Counted from the first letter of the stretch, positions 24,500-33,795 are shown. The stretch: 64,000 nt of DNA from Fluviicola sp. (GCA_002734085.1 NVXV01000012.1:1-64000), one strand, 5' to 3'. Made by a program: numbers and translations. The notes: generated by a model not told the origin, from the sequence alone.

Positions 24500-26392
24500 T
24501 CATTTTCGTTTTTTTAGTTCTTTCAATTTCTGTTTATAATTCTCCTCTGTATATGCTTCATAAAACTTAACTCTATTAGCAAACAAATCACCATATTTTA
24601 ACCATTCTTTTTTCATTTTATTGTTGTTTTCGATTAAAATCTCAACAATTACTAAATAATAAGACTTAGACTTATAGTCATTAATAGTTTTATAATAAAA
24701 TGATACAAATTTGTCAGAGGGGTTGTTATTAACATCTTTAAAATCTAATTTCTCAATGTCTGAAGAATTTTCATTTATAAATGCAATTACCATTTCCTTT
24801 TCTTTTTCTATACTTCGAGCTTCAATTTCTTTATTAAATATTACTTCTCCTTGATCGTAAAAATCATCAAATTCCTCTTTATTTAAAAACAATTTTGCAT
24901 GTTCGCGATACTTGGTTTCTCTACAATTGCAGCTATATATCCTACTCTCAACAAATCTGATATCAAAATCAGTACGACTTTTATAGTTACACCTACATTC
25001 TAAATATTTTTTGTCTGCTTTATTTTTTTCGTCTGGATTAATAGTAAAATATATTCTACAAAATTCTGTTGGATTTGTAGATTTTAGTTCTTTTTCAATT
25101 TTAGTATTCAAGTCATAAAATGTTTTTTGTATACTGCTCTTATACTGGTTGAATTTGATTTGACGAACTTCCGTTAGTGTTTGATTATAATCAGCCTTTA
25201 AATCTGTTCCAATTTTGTCAAAAGACTCCATAACCATTTTGTCTGAGTTATAAGGGTTTTTCAATAATTGATTATTATACTCTTGGAAAATTGAATCTAG
25301 TTTTAAATTAAAAGTCTCAAGCTCTAATGAATCAATTAGTAATTCTTCCTTTCTAATGGCTCGCTCAATTAATTTAACTTCTGAGAATTTGAATATGTAG
25401 CCTTTTAAGTATTCATTTTTAATATCTAGATTATCGAAATTAATTGAGATTTCACTACTATTTTTTTGAGTATATGGGAATATATATTTGTTAATGGGTT
25501 TTTTATTTTGCTCTCTTTCATGGTCATAGAAATCATCGTTTTGATCGTATTCTAATAAAGTTACCAATGTAGGGCACATACTATTGTCAACGAAGCTCCA
25601 ATTATAGTAGTCAACATCTACGTTTAAACTATTCCATTTGTCTTTAAACTGTTTTGCCTCGGATATAGGAATGCTAAAATTGTTCTGCCAAGCAATTCCG
25701 TTATACTTAAAATTAATAGTAAAATATTCTTCTTCTGAATTGTAGGTGGATAAATCTCTTTTAAACTTATTCGATAAATTGTAATTTAATTCTCCGATTA
25801 TTTTTTTCAATTGTTCATAACATATTTTATTAAAAGTCTCTTTTGATTGAGAACTTAATCTATGTTTATAATCAGCTTCTTTCTCAAACTCTCCTTTTTC
25901 ATTCCACCTACTAAAGGAAGTTGCTATATTATTGTAAATACGTCCTTTGTCAGTTTTTAAATAAACCTCCCTAGTTTCTTTATGTTTCTTTTCTTTTGCT
26001 AGCCGTTCTTTTTTCAGCTTGGTTTCTTTTTCACGTTGAAAGTCAACCGATGTTTTTAATTTTTCTGCTGACTTAAAATCACGATTTATTTGAGTTATTA
26101 ATTTTTTAACTTCATTTTCTGTATGGTGCATCGAATAATTAATTATTCCTAATCCCAAAATAAAACTTCTAGCCTCTTCTCCATTAGTGTACATTTGCAA
26201 CTCAGCTTTTTCAAACATGGATAATGACTTGTTATTTCCATAGTAGCAAATAGCAAAATATTTTATAGTTAATTCTGTCACCTTTTTTTCGTAGGCAGTT
26301 TTCTCCTGCTTTTGAGCATACATATCATTTTTACTAATAATGAATAGCAGGAAGAATAAAAGTATAATCTTTAGTTTCATAATTTCTTTCAA
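24500..26392 (-). CDS. large exported protein with W-KGEFE motif
   Basis: 630 residues beginning with a hydrophobic signal segment (KLKIILLFFLLFIISKNDMYAQ), so exported; the start may be the second Met (MKLKI). Coiled-coil-like stretches rich in Lys and Glu occur at about 105-150 and in the C-terminal third. The segment SRWNEKGEFEKEADYKHRL resembles a motif recurrent in Bacteroidota proteins of unknown function. A cysteine cluster (YLECRCNYK ... YSCNCRET) lies near residues 480-510. Function unknown. Its start is only 42 bases from the JAMM gene's stop, so the two are probably cotranscribed. Confidence 0.65.
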   Translation of the reverse strand: MKEIMKLKIILLFFLLFIISKNDMYAQKQEKTAYEKKVTELTIKYFAICYYGNNKSLSMFEKAELQMYTNGEEARSFILGLGIINYSMHHTENEVKKLITQINRDFKSAEKLKTSVDFQREKETKLKKERLAKEKKHKETREVYLKTDKGRIYNNIATSFSRWNEKGEFEKEADYKHRLSSQSKETFNKICYEQLKKIIGELNYNLSNKFKRDLSTYNSEEEYFTINFKYNGIAWQNNFSIPISEAKQFKDKWNSLNVDVDYYNWSFVDNSMCPTLVTLLEYDQNDDFYDHEREQNKKPINKYIFPYTQKNSSEISINFDNLDIKNEYLKGYIFKFSEVKLIERAIRKEELLIDSLELETFNLKLDSIFQEYNNQLLKNPYNSDKMVMESFDKIGTDLKADYNQTLTEVRQIKFNQYKSSIQKTFYDLNTKIEKELKSTNPTEFCRIYFTINPDEKNKADKKYLECRCNYKSRTDFDIRFVESRIYSCNCRETKYREHAKLFLNKEEFDDFYDQGEVIFNKEIEARSIEKEKEMVIAFINENSSDIEKLDFKDVNNNPSDKFVSFYYKTINDYKSKSYYLVIVEILIENNNKMKKEWLKYGDLFANRVKFYEAYTEENYKQKLKELKKRK

Positions 26393-26434
26393 ATGTTTGT
26401 TAACAGTTTTGCTTAAATTATTTAGGTTTTGGAG

Positions 26435-27325
26435 TTATTTATTTTCTTGTTCTAAACTTCTGAATGGTATGTGAATTGTTGTAGTTCCGTTTTTTTTCAA
26501 TTTCCCCCAAAACTCTTTCTTGTCAAGACCGTACACAAACTCATCCACAAAACGCGGAATCAGTAACGGTTGGTATATTGCCCCAGCAACTCCTAAACTC
26601 GCAAGAGCAATTCTTGTAAATCTCCTCAAGTTTTCGTTTTCAATCTCACCTGTAATTTCCTTAAAAGTCGTAAACATCTGCTTAGCTTTTTCACCTGTGT
26701 AATTTTCAGGTGTGACATTATTACCATAAAAGATTATTCTATGCTCGTTATAATCACCTGTAATTATTGCATTTAAATAGAAAAGTGAAAAGTTGTTGAG
26801 TTGGATATGCCTTGATTTAGAGACCCTAATATCCGCTGAAGACATATTCAACGGATGCCATAGTTGTGTAAAATATTTAATGTCTTCAAACTTGTCTCTT
26901 GTAGGATGAGTATGAAAGTGAATTGGCAATTTTATTTGGGAGGGGTCTGTTTCTGAAAAATTCTTCGATAGGGTCTTTAGGTAATTATCCGCATGAGGAA
27001 AGTATGATCCCTTTTTAGATGAACCGGGGAAAGCAGTTTCAACATCATTTGTAATTTCCTCAATTGATTCAATTTTCAATAAAATACGACCCTCATTTTT
27101 TGAAATGGAAGCGAACATCAATCCACCTTTTTCCTCATTTGGAGCATAAGTCTTTTCTATATCATTATACTTTCCATTGCTAATCACAATGTCAAATGGA
27201 GGAGTTAGGTATCCCACATTGTCCTCAATTCGAATGAGGTTCTGACCTTTAAGATAAGTCAGCCACTTATTGCAATTGCCCGTATCAAATTCTGGATTCC
27301 ATTTTGTTGTTGGTTTTTGTTTCAT
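26435..27325 (-). CDS. JAMM/MPN-family metallopeptidase-like protein
   Basis: 296 residues. A JAMM zinc site can be read out: Glu64/Glu65 in NEEKGGLMFAS, His138 and His140 in HFHTHP, and Ser162 with Asp165 in MSSAD, i.e. E...HxHP...SxxD. The spacing between HxHP and SxxD is longer than in typical family members, with an inserted aromatic stretch. A short hydrophobic segment (FTRIALASLGVAGAIYQPLL) lies near residues 235-255. JAMM proteins remove ubiquitin or ubiquitin-like tails; bacterial ones occur with E1/E2-like modules and in CBASS. No E1 or E2 is visible here, so the substrate is open. Neighbours are a DUF262 nuclease-like gene upstream and an exported protein downstream. Confidence 0.7.
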   Translation of the reverse strand: MKQKPTTKWNPEFDTGNCNKWLTYLKGQNLIRIEDNVGYLTPPFDIVISNGKYNDIEKTYAPNEEKGGLMFASISKNEGRILLKIESIEEITNDVETAFPGSSKKGSYFPHADNYLKTLSKNFSETDPSQIKLPIHFHTHPTRDKFEDIKYFTQLWHPLNMSSADIRVSKSRHIQLNNFSLFYLNAIITGDYNEHRIIFYGNNVTPENYTGEKAKQMFTTFKEITGEIENENLRRFTRIALASLGVAGAIYQPLLIPRFVDEFVYGLDKKEFWGKLKKNGTTTIHIPFRSLEQENK

Positions 27326-27487
27326 GTATCTTTTTTGTCAAATCTGGTGTCTTTGGGTTGCAGCTAAGAAATGTGGGGGGGTCGAAGTACTTTTCTGTCT
27401 ACCTGTGACAAAGATAGTCACAGAAAACTAACCTTTCGAAAACCACTGTCAGCCACATGTTTTATCAAGTGCTGTTACTCACATTTT

Positions 27488-29227
27488 TTATTCTGAATCT
27501 TCGTCAGTTTCCCAAATTTCAGGAAAATCAATTTCATTGTTATCTATATTAATATTCTTTTTGATTTTCAATAGTATTTCGTTTTCTCGTTTGGCTATAA
27601 AAGCCTTATACTTTGAAAAATCAAATAATGTTTTATCGATTAGTGATTTTTCAAGAATTTTATCATCTACATCTGTAAAATATTCTTTTGGATGTTTGTT
27701 TGACTTATTCTGATTTTTTGTTTTTGCTAAAATCCAAAAATTGCCAATAGTATCAATTTCGGACCACTCGTATTCCTTTTCTCTCAAAGTCGATTTAGGA
27801 AATATGTGGTCGATCTCAGGTGAATTTTTTTTGTACTTTACTTTCGTTCCCTGCATTCCTTGCAGTAGGTGTAAAGTTAAATGTCTATTCCTTTGTAATA
27901 ACTTAATATCAAAACGGTTATAGCCTTCCCAATAATTTGCCCACCAAATTGAATTATCCAATGGAAAAGAATTGTCATTTTTCTCAGCCAATGGTTTTAA
28001 TTCCTCTCGAATAAATTTACCAATTCGACTGTCTCCATATCGGCTAAATGGTTTGGTGAAACTGAATATGTACAAAGCTTTTTTAAGATTTCCAATTTCA
28101 CTATTAGGTACTAAATTGTCTTTAGTACAAGATAGATAATAGACAATCGGTATTAGATTTAGATTACCGCCAATTAAAACGCTATTTAATATTTTTAGAT
28201 CATCCGTCATAAAATCGACTAAGGATCTTATTGCATTGCAAGTCCGCTCGTAGTTGCTTTTTACCTTATTGACGTTTGAATGTTTGCGAAGTAAGTCAAC
28301 ATCAAACTTTGAACCCATATTCGAAACTGCGAAGAGAGAACGAATTACAAAATCTATATCGATTCCTAAATTGTTCCCATCATTCATCTCTTTAATAAAC
28401 TCTGGAAGTTCTTCTGCTGATTCTTTCCAATTGAGTTTAAGCATACTGAAAATCAAATCAGACCTACTTAATGCAATTCCTTGTCGATTTATTCTTACAA
28501 AAGCCTCTAAAATGTCCGATTCGGTTTTCCTGTCTTGACTTTCTCGTGATTTATTTTCATCAATAGTTGAAATTTTGAGAATATTTGAGTCATTAGTTAT
28601 AGAATGTACTAATTTGTTCATATTCAACTCAACAGTTAACAACTCTTTTTCAGTAAGATTATATTCTTCTTTCCACTTATTTTTTAGATGAAGTCTGCCC
28701 TCTGGTGATGAATTGAGAATTTCTTTTAAAGAAACAAATATCGAGGTGTCCTCTATATCTTTTTCTTCTTCCTCTGTTTCTTCTTGAATTCTATGTTCAA
28801 TTGATTTTTGATTTAATTCTTGAACTTTAGAAGATTCAAGAAACCTAAATATGAAGAAAACTTCTCTGAAATCATCTGCTTTTTTCCCGCTCAAAATATC
28901 GAAATATATTCTTTTTCCATCAAGCGTTCCCTCTAATGCTAAGTAAAGAGATTGCAATCTTTGTTGACCATCTAAAACGAGTTTAATTCTTCTTCTTTGA
29001 TCATTGTCTCTAAATGAGTATTTAATTTCTTTATGAAAGTCCTTATCGAATTCTCTGTACTTTATATCTAAATATGTTTCCCATAGTAAAGCAATTCCCA
29101 ATGGATAACCTCGCATTATTGAATCGAACATCATAGTTATACGTTGTTCGTTCCAAACAAAGTCCCGCTGAATTGCTGGTAGAACTATTTCATCATTTTC
29201 AATTTGGGCTATAAGATTGCTAATCAT
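27488..29227 (-). CDS. DUF262 / HNH (DUF1524-like) protein, GmrSD-type
   Basis: 579 residues. The N-terminal DUF262 domain has LPAIQRDFVW (16-25) and VLDGQQRLQSL (84-94), a ParB-like NTPase/nuclease motif set. The C-terminal HNH-type segment has EIDHIFPKS (His474), GNFWIL and NQNKSNKHP. The same two-domain order occurs in GmrSD, a type IV restriction enzyme that cuts modified phage DNA with NTP, and in related defence proteins. A restriction or anti-phage role is inference from that family. First gene of the minus-strand accessory block. A TATCTTTA box at 29297-29304 upstream could be its promoter, but its -33 partner is poorly placed. Confidence 0.85.
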   Translation of the reverse strand: MISNLIAQIENDEIVLPAIQRDFVWNEQRITMMFDSIMRGYPLGIALLWETYLDIKYREFDKDFHKEIKYSFRDNDQRRRIKLVLDGQQRLQSLYLALEGTLDGKRIYFDILSGKKADDFREVFFIFRFLESSKVQELNQKSIEHRIQEETEEEEKDIEDTSIFVSLKEILNSSPEGRLHLKNKWKEEYNLTEKELLTVELNMNKLVHSITNDSNILKISTIDENKSRESQDRKTESDILEAFVRINRQGIALSRSDLIFSMLKLNWKESAEELPEFIKEMNDGNNLGIDIDFVIRSLFAVSNMGSKFDVDLLRKHSNVNKVKSNYERTCNAIRSLVDFMTDDLKILNSVLIGGNLNLIPIVYYLSCTKDNLVPNSEIGNLKKALYIFSFTKPFSRYGDSRIGKFIREELKPLAEKNDNSFPLDNSIWWANYWEGYNRFDIKLLQRNRHLTLHLLQGMQGTKVKYKKNSPEIDHIFPKSTLREKEYEWSEIDTIGNFWILAKTKNQNKSNKHPKEYFTDVDDKILEKSLIDKTLFDFSKYKAFIAKRENEILLKIKKNINIDNNEIDFPEIWETDEDSE

Positions 29228-29576
29228 TGGTTTTGTTTAAAATGTGGGTAATTTATCTACACAATCCACAAAAAGCACATCCATTCACAATCTGCCTAAA
29301 GATATACGAACCTTTTGTGGTATATTATCAATTCAAAAATAAGAAAATAACTACATCAACTCACTTACTCAATTGAAAACGAGATCTATTACTCAGCTAT
29401 TCTAACATCTACCTCAGCAATACCGAAAGAATCGCTATCTATTTTTATCCGATAATAATCGTTTGTAAATACTTGTAATTAGGAAACATAAAAAATGAGC
29501 GGATTTTTCAGTCGATTTGAACCTTCGATCATGACTCAAAATCCGCTCATGGAATGATATGGAGTAAATACTTTTA
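29228..29576. other. 349-bp gap upstream of the DUF262 gene
   Basis: Holds a possible -7 box for the DUF262 gene (29297-29304, minus strand) and the long terminator hairpin of the neighbouring T9SS protein gene (29495-29550). The middle 29310-29490 is AT-rich with nothing recognisable. Confidence 0.6.
29491..29550 (-). terminator. long hairpin terminator of the T9SS protein gene
   Basis: A perfect 13-bp stem (ATGAGCGGATTTT at 29495-29507 with AAAATCCGCTCAT at 29538-29550) with an inner loop that pairs further (AGTC...GACT). On the minus strand a T run follows (complement of 29491-29494). It starts 26 bases past the stop of the gene at 29577. Confidence 0.85.
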
Positions 29577-31178
29577 TTAGTGCTTAATAATCTTTGTGGT
29601 ACTTACGACTCCGTTACCGCGTACTTTCACCAAGTAAATACCATTGCTATAGTTGGTTAAATCAACGCTGTGTTGACCTGAAGTGTAATTTTGGTTTAAT
29701 ATCGATTTCCCTGTAAGATCTGTTATCTCAACTGCTGCGTTTTTACTCAACGCAATACTGAATAATCCATTACTAGGATTTGGATAAACACGAACGAGTG
29801 CCGATTGCTGATACTCATCTATTCCAACTGTGTTGACAGTGGCACAAGCTGAAGTATCCGTGCAGTTTCCAGCAGTAACAATTGCTGCATAATCGCCATT
29901 TGCCGTAGCTGTATAAGATTGACCGGTTTCTCCACTGATTAAAGTCATTGTATTACAGTCGATCCAAGCGTATGTCGCGCCTGATTCGTTCGCAGTTAAC
30001 ATGATTTCTGATTGACTTATTGAAGGATCAACTGTATTAATCGTTAAGTCCAACGTTACAACAGAATCACAACCTACAGCATTCATCAATGTATGTGTAG
30101 CTGTATTATTGTCTGAAGTATAGGTATTCCCGTCTATCCACGTATACGAATCACACGCTGTTTGCATATCAGTGCCAGTTGTTGAATTGTTAATGGTTAA
30201 ATCAAGCGTAACCGTTGAATCACATCCTGCAGCATTTGTTAAAATGTGTGTTGCAGTGTTGTTAGACGCCGTGTAAGTGTTTCCATCTATCCATGTATAG
30301 CTATCACACGCTGATTGAACATCAGTTCCAATTGTCGCATTATTAATCGTTAAATCTATCGTGATTACGGAATCACAACCTGCAGCATTTGGTATGGTGT
30401 CCATATAAGTATTTGAACTCGTCCATGTGTAGTTTCCACTTGGAGAAGTATAGGTCTCACAAACAGTTTCTGTAATACTAGAAGTTGTTTCAGTACATGC
30501 AGAAGGATTCGAAATAACCTCAATTTGATCAACACTAAATGAAGGTTCTGCTCCAGCCGTGGCTGTATTATTTACAAATCGAAATCCAAAAAGTATACTG
30601 GCTTGATTGTCCCACGCAGCATCTGTTAAAGACAATTGCGTCCAAACGGAGGTGTTATTTAATGTACTTTGTTTCAATATCCATGATGATCCTCCATCAA
30701 GGCTATAATAAACTTCACCGAAAGCATCAGCGCTTCCTCCACAGATATACCAAAAATCAAAAGAAATATCTGTTAATCCAGTTGTCGAAATCGGTGCCGT
30801 CATTTTTGAAAAATTTGTTTCCGCAAAAAAACATGTTCCATCTGCGGGAACATAAGAAGCATTATTTATTCCATTTGAAATAGCTGCTTGTGAAGCTATA
30901 TGCATATAGTTACTATTAGGAGATCCTGTTATACCTCCTGGCTGCGAAGGAGTAGCCGCAACAGTAAAATTCAAAGGAATTCCTAAGCACATTAAAGTTC
31001 CTGATCCTCCAGCATAAGTATTATTCATTAACCAAGTGTTATTGGTATTTGCAGCTCCTAAATCAGATGTATTCATTGTAAACGAATTCCCCGTTTCGAA
31101 GTCCTCAGTGTAAACTGTAGTTTGCGAAAAGCCAGATATACCAACTGATAGTGTAAGTAATAGTAACGTTTTTTTCAT
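29577..31178 (-). CDS. T9SS-secreted protein with Cys-containing repeats
   Basis: 533 residues. Signal peptide (MKKTLLLLTLSVGISGFSQ), then a beta-sandwich-like domain of about 200 residues (SFDFWYICGGS, SLDGGSSW, SFSVDQIEV) typical of secreted carbohydrate-binding or adhesin modules. Next come two close copies and one divergent copy of a repeat of about 50 residues (CDSYTWIDGNTYT ... GCDSxVTLDLTIN). A linker domain (YAWIDC ... GDYAAIV) shared with the protein at 1-1395 follows, then a type A T9SS sorting domain (YPNPSNGLF ... STTKIIKH). Probably a surface or released adhesin; the ligand is unknown. Confidence 0.88.
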   Translation of the reverse strand: MKKTLLLLTLSVGISGFSQTTVYTEDFETGNSFTMNTSDLGAANTNNTWLMNNTYAGGSGTLMCLGIPLNFTVAATPSQPGGITGSPNSNYMHIASQAAISNGINNASYVPADGTCFFAETNFSKMTAPISTTGLTDISFDFWYICGGSADAFGEVYYSLDGGSSWILKQSTLNNTSVWTQLSLTDAAWDNQASILFGFRFVNNTATAGAEPSFSVDQIEVISNPSACTETTSSITETVCETYTSPSGNYTWTSSNTYMDTIPNAAGCDSVITIDLTINNATIGTDVQSACDSYTWIDGNTYTASNNTATHILTNAAGCDSTVTLDLTINNSTTGTDMQTACDSYTWIDGNTYTSDNNTATHTLMNAVGCDSVVTLDLTINTVDPSISQSEIMLTANESGATYAWIDCNTMTLISGETGQSYTATANGDYAAIVTAGNCTDTSACATVNTVGIDEYQQSALVRVYPNPSNGLFSIALSKNAAVEITDLTGKSILNQNYTSGQHSVDLTNYSNGIYLVKVRGNGVVSTTKIIKH

Positions 31179-31209
31179 AATAGTAGTTTTAATTAATTAT
31201 TCACGATAT

Positions 31210-31259
31210 ACGCTGTTAAACTCATTAATAGCACATTGAGTAATAAACACGTACAGCGT
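31210..31259 (-). promoter_or_regulatory. structured leader upstream of the T9SS gene
   Basis: Nested inverted repeats: ACGCTGT (31210-31216) with ACAGCGT (31253-31259) outside, ACTCA (31220-31224) with TGAGT (31237-31241) inside. They fall between the candidate promoter and the start at 31178, so the transcript would fold here. Confidence 0.45.
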
Positions 31260-31269
31260 CTTTCTCTAC

Positions 31270-31277
31270 CAAATATA
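31270..31277 (-). promoter_or_regulatory. candidate -7 box (TATATTTG)
   Basis: Complement matches TAnnTTTG, 91 bases upstream of the ATG at 31178. No good TTTG partner was found. Confidence 0.45.
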
Positions 31278-31324
31278 ATCAAACCATTCTATAAACCACT
31301 TTAAATAAGGAAAATATATCTATT

Positions 31325-32446
31325 CTAACGTACTTGCTTTATTTTCTCAAACTTAATACCCAACGTACGTTCATATTCACGCAATTTCTTCGCCTCAGCA
31401 TTATTCACAAAACAGATGGAAACGCCTTCATTGCCAGCCCTTGCTGTTCTACCACTACGGTGGGTGTAATACTCATCACTTTCGGGCAATTGATAATGCA
31501 CAACGAAAGTCAAACCAGAGACGTCGATTCCACGAGCCGAGACATCTGTCGCTACAAGAATGCGCAACGATTCATTTTTAAAAGCACGCATGACTTTATC
31601 TCGTTCTTTCTGGAGTAAATCCCCATGAATGGCATCAGTAGAAATGTTCTTAGCAATTAATTGCTTCGCCAATTTTTGAGCAGCAGTTTTCGTTTTACAA
31701 AAAATTATTCCTCGATTTTTGTGTTGAGATTTTAAAAATAGGAGCAATATATTGAGCTTTTCTGATTCATCACATATCAAAAACTGATGAGAGATATTCT
31801 TATTCATCACATCTTCTCGTTTTACCTCGATGCGTTTGGCATCATCCGCCAAGTGTTTTGAAATAATTTCTTGAATTCCATGAGGAATAGTAGCAGAAAA
31901 AAGCCATTTATTCTCCACTTTGTGCAATGCGCTCAGTATTTGATCTAATTCCTTTTGGAATCCCATACTCAGCATTTCATCTGCTTCATCTAGCACTACT
32001 GTTTTAACTTTCCTCAAGTCTACAGCCTTACGGTTGATCAAATCAATCAATCTTCCTGGAGTAGCAACTATAACTTGAGTGGGTCTTTGTAATTTTGAAA
32101 TCTGGAGATCAATTTTTTCTCCACCGTATACAGACTCAATAAAAATTTTATCCGAATATTTGATGAATCGAAACAATTGTTTGGCCACTTGTTGAGCTAA
32201 TTCTCGCGTCGGACACAAAATCAATCCTTGCACATCGTCAGAGTCTGCATCCATTTGCTCCAATAAAGGAATACCAAAAGCAGCCGTTTTTCCTGTACCT
32301 GTTTGGGCTTGAGCTACAATATCCGTCTTTTCAGTCATTAAAATAGGGATGACCTTTGACTGAATATCAGTGGGCGTTATAATATTTAATTCAGTAAGAC
32401 CTCTTACCAGACCTGGGCGAACGCCTATATCTTCAAAATTTTTCAA
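31325..32446 (-). CDS. DEAD-box ATP-dependent RNA helicase
   Basis: 373 residues. All core motifs in order: Q motif region (TPTDIQ), AQTGTGKT, PTRELA, TPGR, DEAD, SAT, HGD, ARGID and HRSGRTARAG. There is almost no C-terminal extension after the second RecA lobe, so this is a minimal helicase without an RNA-binding tail. Members remodel RNA during ribosome assembly, decay or cold adaptation; the specific role cannot be read. Has its own candidate promoter and is divergent from rpsF. Confidence 0.95.
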   Translation of the reverse strand: MKNFEDIGVRPGLVRGLTELNIITPTDIQSKVIPILMTEKTDIVAQAQTGTGKTAAFGIPLLEQMDADSDDVQGLILCPTRELAQQVAKQLFRFIKYSDKIFIESVYGGEKIDLQISKLQRPTQVIVATPGRLIDLINRKAVDLRKVKTVVLDEADEMLSMGFQKELDQILSALHKVENKWLFSATIPHGIQEIISKHLADDAKRIEVKREDVMNKNISHQFLICDESEKLNILLLFLKSQHKNRGIIFCKTKTAAQKLAKQLIAKNISTDAIHGDLLQKERDKVMRAFKNESLRILVATDVSARGIDVSGLTFVVHYQLPESDEYYTHRSGRTARAGNEGVSICFVNNAEAKKLREYERTLGIKFEKIKQVR

Positions 32447-32469
32447 TGCAAATGAGATTAATACAAACG

Positions 32470-32477
32470 CAAAGGTA
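32470..32477 (-). promoter_or_regulatory. candidate -7 box of the helicase gene (TACCTTTG)
   Basis: Perfect TAnnTTTG on the minus strand, 23 bases upstream of the ATG at 32446. The -33 region is not obvious. Confidence 0.55.
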
Positions 32478-32588
32478 AGTTAAATTATAGTGGTGAATAA
32501 GAAAAGTCATGAAGCCTATAAAAATGAGCACTACGTCCAGCATCAAAAGTACTTCTTAATTCATCCTAAAAATATATTTCCTAACATC

Positions 32589-32620
32589 TTTCGGTTTAAA
32601 AGAAAAATAAACTATCTTTG
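32589..32620 (+). promoter_or_regulatory. promoter of rpsF-rpsR-rplI
   Basis: TTTC (32589-32592), a 20-nt spacer, then TATCTTTG (32613-32620). The -7 box is a perfect Bacteroidota match and the -33 box differs at one base. rpsF starts 25 bases downstream. Confidence 0.72.
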
Positions 32621-32645
32621 CAAGCTCAATTAAAATAATAATTAT

Positions 32646-33005
32646 ATGAATAACTACGAAACTGTTTTCATTTTAACTCCCGTTTTGTCTGAAGATCAGG
32701 CAAAGGAAGCAGTAAAGAAGTTCGAAGGAGAGGTTAAAGCTCTCGGTGGTAAACTCCAACATTCTGAATCTTGGGGTCTTAAGAAATTGGCTTATCCAAT
32801 TCAAAAGAAGACTACTGGTTTTTACTTTTTAATCGAATTCGAGGGTGAAGGAAGTATTATTTCTGAACTCGAAGTTTCTTTCAAACGTGACGAACGCATC
32901 ATGCGATTCCTTACAGTTAAAATGGACTCTGATCACAAAGCGTGGGCAGAAAAAAGAAAATCAAGAATGAAGAAAGGAGCGAAGCCTGAAGCGGCGGATG
33001 CTTAG
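32646..33005 (+). CDS. rpsF: 30S ribosomal protein S6
   Basis: 119 residues starting [18 protein letters not shown], the usual N-terminus, with the KLAYPIQKK motif and the family-typical RFLTVKMD strand. Binds the central domain of 16S rRNA as a dimer with S18. The Lys/Ala/Glu-rich tail ([11 protein letters not shown]) is common in Bacteroidota. First gene of the rpsF-rpsR-rplI operon; 26 bases separate it from rpsR. Confidence 0.98.
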   Translation: MNNYETVFILTPVLSEDQAKEAVKKFEGEVKALGGKLQHSESWGLKKLAYPIQKKTTGFYFLIEFEGEGSIISELEVSFKRDERIMRFLTVKMDSDHKAWAEKRKSRMKKGAKPEAADA

Positions 33006-33031
33006 TATTTAACCAGAAAAAATTAGAGATT

Positions 33032-33295
33032 ATGGCTCAGAATGATGTGAGGTATCTAACTCCGGTAAACATTGAAATTAAGAAAGACAAGTATTGTCGT
33101 TTCCGTAAAAGCGGAATTAAATTTGTCGATTACAAAGACGCAGATTTCTTATTGAAATTATTAAACGAACAAGGTAAAATTTTACCACGTCGTATTACTG
33201 GAACTTCGTCAAAGTACCAAAAGAAAGTAAACAAGGCAGTAAAACGTGCTCGTCACTTAGCGATCCTTCCATACGTTGGAGATCAATTAAAATAA
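33032..33295 (+). CDS. rpsR: 30S ribosomal protein S18
   Basis: 87 residues with the S18 core [27 protein letters not shown] and the basic helix [14 protein letters not shown]. It pairs with S6 on 16S rRNA. The middle gene of the rpsF-rpsR-rplI operon; unlike many Gram-negatives, no priB lies between rpsF and rpsR. Confidence 0.98.
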   Translation: MAQNDVRYLTPVNIEIKKDKYCRFRKSGIKFVDYKDADFLLKLLNEQGKILPRRITGTSSKYQKKVNKAVKRARHLAILPYVGDQLK

Positions 33296-33327
33296 GCCGA
33301 TTATTAACCCATTAATTTTATTGAAAG

Positions 33328-33774
33328 ATGGAACTAATATTGAAAAAAAATGTTGATAAATTAGGCTATAAAGACGATATCGTTGAAGTAAAGCCTGGTT
33401 ATGCATTGAACTTTTTAATCCCTCAAGGATATGCAATTATTGCAAACCCTTCTGAGAAAAAAGCGCATGCAGAAGTAATGAGACAACGTTCTCATAAAGA
33501 AGAAAAAATCAAAGAAGAATCTCAAGAGATTGCTAACAAGTTAGAAGGTTTAAAAATTAAACTTACTGCTAAAGTTGGTGAAAACGGACGTATCTTCGGT
33601 TCTATAAACACAGTTCAATTATCTGAAGCAATCAAAGCTGAAGGTGTTGAAGTTGATCGTAAATCTTTAAAAATTAAAGATGAACCAATCAAAGAAGTTG
33701 GAACTTACAAAGCAGAAGCTAATCTTCACAAAGAAGTTTCTGTTGAATTTGAATTCGAAGTAGCTGGAGAGTAA
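33328..33774 (+). CDS. rplI: 50S ribosomal protein L9
   Basis: 148 residues. N-terminal domain MELILKKNVDKLGYKDDIVEVKPGYALNFLIPQGYA-type signature, a long connecting helix (HAEVMRQRSHKEEKIKEE) and a C-terminal domain (GRIFGSINTVQLSEAI). Binds 23S rRNA near the L1 stalk and influences frame maintenance. Last gene of the operon; a terminator follows the stop by 21 bases. Confidence 0.98.
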   Translation: MELILKKNVDKLGYKDDIVEVKPGYALNFLIPQGYAIIANPSEKKAHAEVMRQRSHKEEKIKEESQEIANKLEGLKIKLTAKVGENGRIFGSINTVQLSEAIKAEGVEVDRKSLKIKDEPIKEVGTYKAEANLHKEVSVEFEFEVAGE

Positions 33775-33795
33775 TATTCTTCTTACAGAATACTT

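Noticed and set aside
27370-27395. Run of seven G before the JAMM gene, considered as a phase-variable tract
   Set aside because: The tract lies in the non-coding gap between two genes and not near a recognisable promoter spacer, so slippage has no obvious effect.
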